Source of the DNA: Methanoculleus bourgensis MS2 | GTDB taxonomy: Archaea; Halobacteriota; Methanomicrobia; Methanomicrobiales; Methanoculleaceae | Length of the DNA: 64,000 nucleotides | Assembly: GCF_000304355.2 (NCBI RefSeq) | Contig: NC_018227.2 | Coordinates: 124,001-188,000, forward strand | Direction: 5' to 3' | Part shown: in pieces, positions 57,329 through 64,000 of the stretch | How the letters are laid out: every line of letters starts with the position of its first letter | Numbering within the stretch: position 1 is the first letter of the stretch | Notes under the pieces: model-generated | What the model was told of the DNA's origin: nothing | The model's input: the letters and a program-made list of their open reading frames with translations, nothing else | The model's database searches: none | Translations under genes and position numbers: made by a program

Positions 57329-57805
57329 CTATGCGACGAGTACGCTGTCATATGTTCCGTCGTTGATGGCCTGGATCATCGCATTGGGTTTTTGTCCCTC
57401 AACGGTGACGCCGACGCTCACGCACGTTCCGACGACCTCTTTGACCGCCGATTTCAGGTCGTACGAGAGCATGTCATCAATCTTCATACGGGCGATACGG
57501 ACAGCGGCCTCCAGCGGCAGGTCTCCTGCCACCTGGGTACCGGGCTCTGAGGCGCCCTTCCCGATGCCGGCCTCTTTCATGATGAGAGCCGTCGTGGGCG
57601 GAATACCCACATCAATCGTGAAGTTCCGCTTCTCGTCGACAGTGACCGTCACCGGCACCTGCATGCCGTTGAAATCGGCCGTCTTCTTGTTGATCTCGTC
57701 GACGACAGCCTTCACGTTGATACCGAGAGGTCCGAGCGCAGGCCCGAGAGGCGGACCTGCCGTAGCCTTACCGCCGGGTACCAATACCTCGACCGTTTCT
57801 GTCAT
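57329..57805 (-). CDS. rpl11: Ribosomal protein L11
   Basis: A 158-residue protein binding the GTPase centre of 23S rRNA. It starts MTETVEVLVPGGKATAGPPL and contains PLGPALGPLGINVKAVVDEIN, a classical L11 signature. It leads the ribosomal stalk operon, with its own probable promoter (TTTAAA at 57875-57880) downstream of the spt5 gene. Confidence 0.97.
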   Translation of the reverse strand: MTETVEVLVPGGKATAGPPLGPALGPLGINVKAVVDEINKKTADFNGMQVPVTVTVDEKRNFTIDVGIPPTTALIMKEAGIGKGASEPGTQVAGDLPLEAAVRIARMKIDDMLSYDLKSAVKEVVGTCVSVGVTVEGQKPNAMIQAINDGTYDSVLVA

Positions 57806-57874
57806 ACAAATTCACCAGCCTAATCCCTTTCAGGGGAATAGATGCCTGGGTTATCTAAGGTCACCGTGAGGGGA

Positions 57875-57880
57875 TTTAAA
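57875..57880 (-). promoter_or_regulatory. TATA-like element of the rpl11 operon
   Basis: TTTAAA about 70 bp upstream of the rpl11 ATG, in the 128-bp gap after spt5. On the minus strand a T5 run (57918-57922) just after the spt5 stop may end the upstream transcript. Confidence 0.45.
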
Positions 57881-57933
57881 GGTATAGGGAGGCAGGAGTA
57901 CCACACCTGCACGCGGGAAAAAGAGAGATATGC

Positions 57934-58416
57934 TCAGTGAGATTCTTCAGTCCGCTCCACGACGCGGACCGAATCGCCCCGCACCGTGATTGGGATGGGA
58001 ACCATGCTCTCATAGAGCTCAACGGTGATCTCTTCCTTCGCGGAATCGATCCTTTTTACGACCGCTTTCTCGCCCTTGAACGGGCCGGCGATGATCTCGA
58101 CGATTGTGCCCTCGGTGATGCCGCTGACCACCGGTTTTGGCACCAGGAAGTGCTCAACCTCAGAGAGGTCGGTCGAGCCCTCCACCACCGCGCGCGCGTG
58201 GGGGATCAGCTCCACCAACTGCTCAATCCGTGCGATGGTGTCAGGGCTCTCCACAAGGACGTAGCCCCTCAGCTCCTCAGGCACCATGACGGCCGTCACA
58301 TGGATGTCTTTCTGGTCCCGGGTCACTTTCTCGATGTTGTCGGCTACCGTCCGTTCCTGTTTTGCGGTCGTCTTTATTGCGTATATCCTGTTTGCGCTTG
58401 CAGCCATATCCATCAT
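57934..58416 (-). CDS. spt5: Transcription elongation factor Spt5/NusG
   Basis: A 160-residue archaeal Spt5: NGN domain (IYAIKTTAKQERTVADNIEK) that clamps the RNA polymerase, followed by one KOW domain (EGTIVEIIAGPFKGEKAVVK). It pairs with Spt4. Several ATGs cluster at the start (58416, 58413, 58407); 58416 overlaps the secE stop by 4 nt (ATGA). It sits in the conserved secE-spt5-rpl11 order. Confidence 0.95.
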   Translation of the reverse strand: MMDMAASANRIYAIKTTAKQERTVADNIEKVTRDQKDIHVTAVMVPEELRGYVLVESPDTIARIEQLVELIPHARAVVEGSTDLSEVEHFLVPKPVVSGITEGTIVEIIAGPFKGEKAVVKRIDSAKEEITVELYESMVPIPITVRGDSVRVVERTEESH

Positions 58417-58622
58417 TTGGGCAGTACCAGCATGATCTCGTATATAATAAAGCCGACAAGGCCGATAAGCAGGATGCCGGTCGCTGCAACGATCGCGATC
58501 TTCGAGAATTCGTCACGAGTCGGCGTCCTCGCCAGTTTCAGCACACGCCAGTACTTCTTGAAGAATTCCTCTTCGACCTTGAAGGACTTTGCTTCCTTAA
58601 ACTTCTCTTTATAATCCATCAT
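58413..58622 (-). CDS. secE: Protein translocase subunit SecE (Sec61 gamma)
   Basis: A 69-residue tail-anchored subunit of the Sec translocon. It has a cytoplasmic amphipathic helix (EEEFFKKYWRVLKLARTPTR) and a single C-terminal transmembrane helix (IVAATGILLIGLVGFIIYEI), as in Sec61 gamma. It overlaps spt5 by 4 nt and follows ftsZ by 6 nt. Confidence 0.95.
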   Translation of the reverse strand: MMDYKEKFKEAKSFKVEEEFFKKYWRVLKLARTPTRDEFSKIAIVAATGILLIGLVGFIIYEIMLVLPK

Positions 58623-58628
58623 ACCGGC

Positions 58629-59726
58629 TCACTTCAGGAAGTCGATCTCAAACTGCTTCATCATCCGTGGCATACTCTTTTCGTTTCTCCCATATATTTG
58701 TGGTGACCGGACACCGGTGACAACGAGCAGCGTCCGCATCTTGCCCTGCATATCGGGATCGACCTGTGCACCCCAGATGATACGGGCATCGGGGTCGATT
58801 CTCTGGTAAACCTCCTGTATGACGCCTTCAGCCTCGGACATGGTCATGTCCGGCCCGCCGACCACGTTGACGAGCGCCGCGGTCGCCCCGGAGATATCCA
58901 CGTCGAGCAGCGGGGAGCGCAGCGCCTTCTTGACCGAGTCGGCGGCCTTGTCCTCGCTGTCACTCTCACCCATACCGATCATCGCGACGCCTCCCCGCTC
59001 CATGACGGTCCTGACGTCGGCGAAGTCGAGGTTCACGAGCCCCGGTGTCGTGATCAGCTCGGTGATGCCCTTGACCGCCCGCATCAGCACTTCATCTGAG
59101 ACCTTGAAGGCGGCGTGGAGCGGGAGGCGGGGCACAACCTCAAGCAGGCGATCGTTCGGGACGACGATGACGGTATCGGCCACTTCACGGAGCCGTTCGA
59201 GACCGGCCTCGGCGTTCTGCGCCCGGATGGCACCCTCGGCCGTGAACGGGAGGGTGACCACGGCGATGGTCAGGGCCCCCTCTTCCCGGGCCGACTTCGC
59301 GACCACCGGTGCGGAGCCGGTGCCGGTACCGCCCCCGAGGCCGGTGGTGATGAAGACCATGTCGCATCCTTCGACGGCCCGCTTGATCTCGTCCTCGTTC
59401 TCGAGGGCCGCCTCTTCGCCGACCTGCGGGATCGAGCCTGCACCAAGACCGCGGGTCCTCTGCTTCCCGATCAGGATGCGTGTCTCCGCCTCAGTCCTGA
59501 TGAGGTGCTGGGCGTCGGTGTTGAGGGCAATTAACCGCGCCCCGTTGATACCTTCCTCCGACATCCGTGTGACCGTGTTCGAACCGCCGCCCCCGCACCC
59601 GACGACTGCGATCTCAGTCCGGAGTTCGATGAGGATATCCTCAAGCTCCTTGTCGATCTCGGTGGGCTCAGAAAAGCGCTGCTCCTCCCGCGCCCGTGAA
59701 AGTGCCTCTTCTACGATAGATTTCAT
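58629..59726 (-). CDS. ftsZ: Cell division protein FtsZ
   Basis: A 365-residue tubulin-like GTPase for the division ring. [10 protein letters not shown] near 45-54 and the tubulin signature [10 protein letters not shown] at 131-140 bind GTP; the T7-loop region with catalytic acids is in [11 protein letters not shown]. The N-terminus is a charged extension of about 35 residues, and the C-terminus ends [12 protein letters not shown]. It overlaps dtdA by 4 nt (ATGA). Confidence 0.97.
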   Translation of the reverse strand: MKSIVEEALSRAREEQRFSEPTEIDKELEDILIELRTEIAVVGCGGGGSNTVTRMSEEGINGARLIALNTDAQHLIRTEAETRILIGKQRTRGLGAGSIPQVGEEAALENEDEIKRAVEGCDMVFITTGLGGGTGTGSAPVVAKSAREEGALTIAVVTLPFTAEGAIRAQNAEAGLERLREVADTVIVVPNDRLLEVVPRLPLHAAFKVSDEVLMRAVKGITELITTPGLVNLDFADVRTVMERGGVAMIGMGESDSEDKAADSVKKALRSPLLDVDISGATAALVNVVGGPDMTMSEAEGVIQEVYQRIDPDARIIWGAQVDPDMQGKMRTLLVVTGVRSPQIYGRNEKSMPRMMKQFEIDFLK

Positions 59727-61036
59727 GTATATCTCTCCAATCCCGGGATATGTATCCGTTTCGCGCTGGTTGTCTGCACCATATCGGGTGTGATCTTCCG
59801 CCCGTCGATCTCGACCGCTCTCCCGCCAGCTAGCATGGCAAAGAGCGGTCCTTTCGGAACTCCGTGTCTGCGCGCCTTCGCTGGGTCGAACCGAACCTTC
59901 CGAAGGACAAGATGATCACCCGCGATAACAGTGTTTTCACAGATAAGTAAGAGTTTTACGCACAAGGTAGTTATATCACTTGCGAGTCGGGAGGTCTCGT
60001 GCTCAAAGCCGATAAAGGAGGGTAGAACTTCTGTTGAGCCTTTCGAGAGGTGAGCCACCGGCAATTTCCCGAGAGCTTCGATAAACTTCTCCTTATTGAT
60101 TTTTGCAGTTTCTTCTACCAGATCCGGGTTAATCTGCACCGGAGCCGGGGTTCCGTCTCCGGTAAGGCCGTGGATATGGACGCGTGAGCCGGGAGCGATC
60201 TCCTCCGCGAGAGCCCTGACCCTGAGGTAGGTGGTCCACTCGAGGTCTCCAATATCAAGGATCTCTGACTCTGAGAGGAGGAGAAGTCCGGCGTCGTCGA
60301 GCATCCGCTCGATCCTTCGAACCTCGTCGGCGGGAAGCGATTTTCTGTCGATGTAGGCTGCCACGGCACAGCTTGCTTCCCGCATCTGCTGGATGAGGCC
60401 GGGGTCAAGGAACCCAATCTGTCGTGCCGGTGCGATGTGGCCGAAGGCACCCCGGGAGGAGAGCGCGATCTCGGTCTGCCGCATGGCGTAGTGGGTCCCG
60501 CCGAACCCGATGAAGTTGATCGTCTCCTCCGGTACCGCGGAGAGCATGCTCTCCGCCACAGCTCGTCCGGCAACCGGGTCGGCCCACTCGGTGGCGGTGG
60601 ACCCGATCTCGACGAAGAGCGACGGCGTCGAGAGGGCCGTCGGGCCGTGGTGGGTCACCTCGTAGGAGACACGGTAGCCCTCCGGGGCCCGAGCGGCGAG
60701 GTTTCGAAGAATGGCGTGCATCCACGCGGGAGCCGCCGGTGCAAGCGCTCCCGGCTCCCCTCCGAGATCGGCGGTATCGTAGTTGCCGGTCACGTGCACG
60801 GTCAGGGCCGGCGTCGGCTGTGCACTCGCGTGCCGGGAGATGAAGATGATCAGGTCGGCTTTGACCTCCTCATCGATCCGGTCCTGGTAGATCAGGCGCC
60901 CGTCGACCTCATGGAACGTCAGCGTGTGGTCATCCGCCAGCGGCCATCTCCCGCCGGCCGCAAGGAGTTCTTCGAGGCGATGGCGGATGTTTACCCCCGC
61001 AACGTCCTGTTTTGAATTAATCAGCGCGATCCGCAT
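59723..61036 (-). CDS. dtdA: D-aminoacyl-tRNA deacylase (archaeal type, DTD2)
   Basis: Hydrolyses D-aminoacyl-tRNAs to keep D-residues out of protein. The 437-residue protein has the N-terminal DtdA domain ([74 protein letters not shown]) and a C-terminal extension of about 150-170 residues after residue 270 ([12 protein letters not shown] onward, ending [10 protein letters not shown]) that is absent from shorter archaeal DtdA. The extension's role is unknown. It is the first gene of dtdA-ftsZ-secE-spt5. Confidence 0.92.
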   Translation of the reverse strand: MRIALINSKQDVAGVNIRHRLEELLAAGGRWPLADDHTLTFHEVDGRLIYQDRIDEEVKADLIIFISRHASAQPTPALTVHVTGNYDTADLGGEPGALAPAAPAWMHAILRNLAARAPEGYRVSYEVTHHGPTALSTPSLFVEIGSTATEWADPVAGRAVAESMLSAVPEETINFIGFGGTHYAMRQTEIALSSRGAFGHIAPARQIGFLDPGLIQQMREASCAVAAYIDRKSLPADEVRRIERMLDDAGLLLLSESEILDIGDLEWTTYLRVRALAEEIAPGSRVHIHGLTGDGTPAPVQINPDLVEETAKINKEKFIEALGKLPVAHLSKGSTEVLPSFIGFEHETSRLASDITTLCVKLLLICENTVIAGDHLVLRKVRFDPAKARRHGVPKGPLFAMLAGGRAVEIDGRKITPDMVQTTSAKRIHIPGLERYT

Positions 61037-61064
61037 CGGGTATATATGTGGGTCGTCGAGACGC

Positions 61065-61440
61065 TAAATGGTAGTGGAGTATTTCACCTTATCTTGTGGG
61101 TCCCGGTGCAGATCGCCACCTCGCGCGAAGGACGCGGAGTTCGGTTGCCGGGCGGTATTGTCCCTTCGCGTCTTCGCGCCCTTTGCGTGAGGCTCTATTG
61201 TTATTCCCATCCACTAACTCACGCGAAGCCGCGAAGAGCGCGAAGATCTGTCCGGGTACCTGCAACACCCCTTCGCGTCTTCGTGTCCTTCGCGTGAGGC
61301 TCTATTGCCCCCAGCGCTGAAAACCCACGTGCTCTCGTGCGAAGGACGCGGAGTTCGGTTGCTGGACGGTATCGTCCCCTTCGCGCTCTCCCACGTGCGT
61401 TTGCGTGACGCAACAATCGCATGGAAATAGTAGATGCGAT
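61065..61440. repeat. Dispersed repeat unit, minus orientation, three palindromes (gap 61037-61511)
   Basis: Read on the minus strand, the unit begins GCATCTACTATTTCCATGCGATTGTTGCGTC (in pieces, near 61430) and ends TGGCGATCTGCACCGGGACCC...AGATAAGGTGAAAT with the junction CTCCACTACC near 61070. Three CGCGAAG palindromes lie inside: 61118-61190 (core 1), 61212-61300 (core 2, GGGTACCTGCAACACCCC) and 61330-61412 (core 1). No gene is seen. Confidence 0.8.
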
Positions 61441-61511
61441 AGGTCCAGTCGTGCTCCTCTGACCGCCCGATAGTAAATCCTATCTCTCTATAGGCAGACC
61501 ATGTGTGTACT

Positions 61512-61694
61512 ATGAACGACGAGAAGATTCGGAAGGCATTCGAGGCATATGGTATAGAGAACGAGATCACCTGCCCACAGGCGTTTGAGATATCGGAGAA
61601 ATACAGCATCCCGAAGATGGATATCGCCCGGTACTGCAACCAGCACGAACCAAGGATAAAGATCAGGAGCTGTCAGCTGGGCTGCTTCAGATGA
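61512..61694 (+). CDS. Small Cys-containing protein next to moeA
   Basis: A 60-residue protein from the ATG at 61512 (MNDEKIRKAFEAYGIENEIT). The distinctive part is IPKMDIARYCNQHEPRIKIR followed by SCQLGCF: four cysteines, three in the C-terminal half (YCN, SCQLGC), suggest metal binding. The stop overlaps the start of moeA by 4 nt (ATGA), so it is likely co-translated. No function is assigned; a link to molybdopterin cofactor metabolism is inferred from position. The gap upstream is a repeat array. Confidence 0.75.
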   Translation: MNDEKIRKAFEAYGIENEITCPQAFEISEKYSIPKMDIARYCNQHEPRIKIRSCQLGCFR

Positions 61695-62893
61695 GCCTCT
61701 TCCTCGAGGTCGTCCCGGTCAGTGAGGCCGTGGAGGTTGTGCGGCGGATCGCGCCCCCGCCCGGGTGCGAGGATGCCGCGCTTGAGGATGCCCTCTACCG
61801 GGTCCTCGCGAGGGACGTCTCTGCTGATATCGATATCCCCGGGTTTGACCGGTCGACGGTCGACGGCTACGCGGTCGCCGCGGCCGATACCACGGGGGCC
61901 TCCGAGGCTATCCCGGCGATGCTCCAGTGTCTGGGCCGGATAGGGATGGGGAGCGCGGATGCCGGCAGCATCTCCCCGGGCTCGTGCAGGTACGTCCCCA
62001 CCGGCGGGGCCCTGCCTCGCGGTGCGAATGCGGTCGTGATGATCGAGCACGCCGAACTGATCGGGGACGATGTGCTCGTGCACCGGCCGGTGGCGCCCGG
62101 CGAGAACGTGGTCTTCAGGGGCGAGGACTTCCGGGCAGGAGCGGTGGTGCTCGAGCGGGGCCGTGTGCTCTCTCCCCGGGATATCGGGGTCGCCGCGGCG
62201 GTCGGTGCCGACCGGGTCTCTGTGGTGACGCCGCCGGTGATCGGGATCATATCCACAGGTAACGAGCTCGTCCCGGCAACCGGGGTCCCGGGGCCGGGGG
62301 AGGTGCGGGACGCAAACTCTTACCTTGCCGGCGCCTTCGTGGCGGAGCGGGGCTGCCGTCCGGTCTACTTCGGGATCGTCAGGGACGAGCGGGAGGCGCT
62401 GAAAAACGCCGTCTCTTCGGCGCTCGACAGGTGCGACGCGGTCCTGGTATCGGGCGGTTCATCAAAGGACGAACGGGACAACACCGCGGCGGTCATCGCC
62501 GACCTCGGTGAGGTGCTGGTGCACGGGATTGCCATTGCGCCGGGGAAGCCCACCATCATCGGGACGGCGCGGGGAAAACCCGTCATCGGGCTTCCCGGTC
62601 ATCCGGCCTCAGCGTTTGTCGTGCTCGTCGCTATCGTCGACCACCTGCTCGCGGCGATGCGCACGACCGCGGTCTCCCGGCGGACCCTCCGCGCACGGCT
62701 GACACAGAACGTCCCCTCCACCCGCGGGCGGGAGGACTATATCCGGGTCAGGGTCAGGGACGGCGAGGCCGTGCCGGTCTTCGGGAAGTCGGGACTCCTC
62801 AACACCCTGGTGCAGAGTGAGGGGCTGGTGCGGATCCCGGCGACGAGTGAGGGGCTTGAGGTCGGTGAGGAGGTTGAGGTGATACTGTGGTGA
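61691..62893 (+). CDS. moeA: Molybdopterin molybdenumtransferase MoeA
   Basis: Inserts molybdate/tungstate into adenylylated molybdopterin. A 400-residue protein with the MoeA domains: N-terminal DIPGFDRSTVDGYAV, substrate region YVPTGGALPRGANAVVMIEH, MoaB-like core (GIISTGNELVPATGVPGPGE, VSGGSSKDERDN, GKPVIGLPGHPASAFV) and a C-terminal beta-barrel. It overlaps the small Cys protein upstream and the second moeA downstream by 4 nt each. Confidence 0.94.
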   Translation: MSLFLEVVPVSEAVEVVRRIAPPPGCEDAALEDALYRVLARDVSADIDIPGFDRSTVDGYAVAAADTTGASEAIPAMLQCLGRIGMGSADAGSISPGSCRYVPTGGALPRGANAVVMIEHAELIGDDVLVHRPVAPGENVVFRGEDFRAGAVVLERGRVLSPRDIGVAAAVGADRVSVVTPPVIGIISTGNELVPATGVPGPGEVRDANSYLAGAFVAERGCRPVYFGIVRDEREALKNAVSSALDRCDAVLVSGGSSKDERDNTAAVIADLGEVLVHGIAIAPGKPTIIGTARGKPVIGLPGHPASAFVVLVAIVDHLLAAMRTTAVSRRTLRARLTQNVPSTRGREDYIRVRVRDGEAVPVFGKSGLLNTLVQSEGLVRIPATSEGLEVGEEVEVILW

Positions 62894-64000
62894 AGCGATA
62901 TCTCTCGGTCATAACACTTGCCGAAGCGCTGGCGCTCGTGGAGAACTCGTTCCAGGCGGTCCCGGGGGTCGTGCGGATCCCGGTGACCACCGGGGCGGTC
63001 GGCCGGATCACCGCGGAGCCCATATTCGCCAGGTTCTCGGTCCCCGCCATCCATATCTCGGCAATGGACGGGATAGCGGTCAGGAGCGCCGATACCGTCG
63101 GGGCAAGCGAGCAGAACCCGGTGACTCTCCCGGATGCGGCGAGGGTCAATACAGGAAACATCGTCCCGCCCGAGTACGATGCGGTGGTCATGATCGAGGA
63201 TGTCTGGGTCGACGACGAGACCTATACTGTCAGAAAACCGGTCAGCGCCTGGCAGCATATCCGCCCGGTCGGCGAGGATATCGGGGAGTCGGAGATGATC
63301 CTCCCGTCGCATCACCAGATCCGGCCGCAGGATGTGGGGGCGCTTGCAACCTACGGGGTCACCGACCTTGCGGTCCTCAATGTCCGTGTGGGTCTGGTCC
63401 CCACAGGGAGCGAGCTGGTGCCGGCGGGTGTGGTGCCGCCGCCCGGGAAGGTGGTGGAGAGCAACACCCTGATGGCCGCGGCGGTCCTCGAGGGGGCGGG
63501 TGCAGAGGCGCACCGCTACCCAATCGTCCCTGACGACTACGACCTGATCCGTGATGCCGCCCGCCGCGGCGTCGCCGAGAACGATATCCTGCTCGTCTCG
63601 GCAGGGTCGTCTGCCGGAACCCGGGACTACACCGCTGATATCATCCGGGACCTCGGCGAGGTGCTGGCGCACGGGGTCGCCATCAAGCCCGGAAAACCGG
63701 TGATCATCGGTCGGATCGACGAAAAACCAGTGATAGGCCTCCCGGGCTACCCGCTCGCGGCCGCGACCGTACTCCGCGAGATCGTGCTCCCGCTCGTCGC
63801 CCGCTACGGCCTTCCCACCTGCGAGCCCGAGCGCGTCGCCGCCAGACTAACCACGAGCCTCCAGTCAGATATCGGGACCGATGAGTTTGTCCTCCTCTCG
63901 ACAGGAAGGATCGGTGACCGGTGGGTTGCGGCGCCGCAGTCACGGGGTGCGGGTGTCCAGATGAGCGCGGTGCGGGCAAACGGGTATATGCAGATCCCGG
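62890..64000 (+). CDS. moeA: MoeA paralogue (partial, runs off right edge)
   Basis: A second MoeA, starting at GTG 62890 (VKRYLSVITLAEALALVENS) which overlaps the first moeA's stop (GTGA). The visible 370 residues include SAMDGIAVRSADT, NTGNIVPPEYDAVVMIED, LVPTGSELVPAG, VSAGSSAGTRDYT and KPVIGLPGYPLAAA. The N-terminal domain differs from that of the first copy. Tandem MoeA paralogues are known in methanogens and may separate molybdenum from tungsten cofactors. It may also carry a C-terminal PBP-like domain as in some archaeal MoeA fusions; the window ends before that can be seen. Confidence 0.9.
   Translation, partial: MKRYLSVITLAEALALVENSFQAVPGVVRIPVTTGAVGRITAEPIFARFSVPAIHISAMDGIAVRSADTVGASEQNPVTLPDAARVNTGNIVPPEYDAVVMIEDVWVDDETYTVRKPVSAWQHIRPVGEDIGESEMILPSHHQIRPQDVGALATYGVTDLAVLNVRVGLVPTGSELVPAGVVPPPGKVVESNTLMAAAVLEGAGAEAHRYPIVPDDYDLIRDAARRGVAENDILLVSAGSSAGTRDYTADIIRDLGEVLAHGVAIKPGKPVIIGRIDEKPVIGLPGYPLAAATVLREIVLPLVARYGLPTCEPERVAARLTTSLQSDIGTDEFVLLSTGRIGDRWVAAPQSRGAGVQMSAVRANGYMQIP

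Overview
The window comes from a methanogenic euryarchaeon. Markers are methenyl-H4MPT cyclohydrolase, an A-type ATP synthase operon, split RNA polymerase subunits (B''/B', A'/A''), a thermosome, archaeal LonB, archaeal ribosomal proteins and TATA-type promoters. High G+C, dense ATGA/TGATG gene overlaps and the protein style point to Methanomicrobiales, most likely Methanoculleus or a close relative. That taxon is inferred from sequence style; no search was run.

Layout. 1-3.7 kb (minus): molybdate/tungstate ABC transporter modA-modB-modC with two TrmO/TsaA-like paralogues, one inside the operon. 4.2-5.6 kb (minus): thiM-thiE. 5.8-6.7 kb: mch. 6.7-7.7 kb: non-coding, GC-rich repeats and an array of short hairpins. 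7.7-10.1 kb (minus): redox cassette of an HdrD-like CCG protein, two flavin-reductase-fold proteins and a ferredoxin. 10.4-16 kb: Mrp/NBP35 ATPase, a PAS/GAF sensor without a kinase ATPase domain, tRNA-Ser(CGA), a small beta-grasp protein, thermosome. 15.7-18.7 kb (minus): GfcR-like regulator and prs-rtcA-nob1. 18.7-23.7 kb: lonB, tldD-tldE, a BofA-like membrane protein. 24.1-29.5 kb: two KaiC-like ATPases divergent from a secretion/pilus ATPase and its membrane platform. 29.9-40.2 kb: zinc ribbon and unknown gene, A-ATPase operon H-I-K-E-C-F-A-B-D, then pgk. 41.3-43.3 kb (minus): minD-like, small membrane protein, tRNA-Pro(GGG), ARMT1-family phosphatase. 44.1-45.9 kb: Roadblock/response-regulator pair, PsiE. 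46.1-54.5 kb: tRNA-Lys(TTT), rpoH-B''-B'-A'-A''-rpl30e-nusA. 55.2-61 kb (minus): dtdA-ftsZ-secE-spt5 and rpl11-rpl1-rplP0-rpl12. 61.5-64 kb: small Cys protein and two tandem moeA genes, the second running off the end.

Most genes are core information processing, energy conservation and cofactor metabolism. Metal-cofactor genes lie at both ends (modABC left, moeA pair right), as expected for an organism using molybdo/tungstopterin formylmethanofuran dehydrogenase.

The most striking unexplained signal is a family of modular repeats found in eight long intergenic gaps and in no gene. Units begin near GCATCTAATATTTCC, contain one to three long palindromes with CTCACGCGAAG / CTTCGCGTGAG arms around one of two conserved cores, and end in TGGCGATC...CGCAAAATAAGATGAAATG plus a CCACTACT junction. 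Some are in tandem. Two copies (about 43.5 and 54.9 kb) align over about 220-260 bp in opposite orientation. They look like a non-autonomous MITE-like or structured-RNA element.
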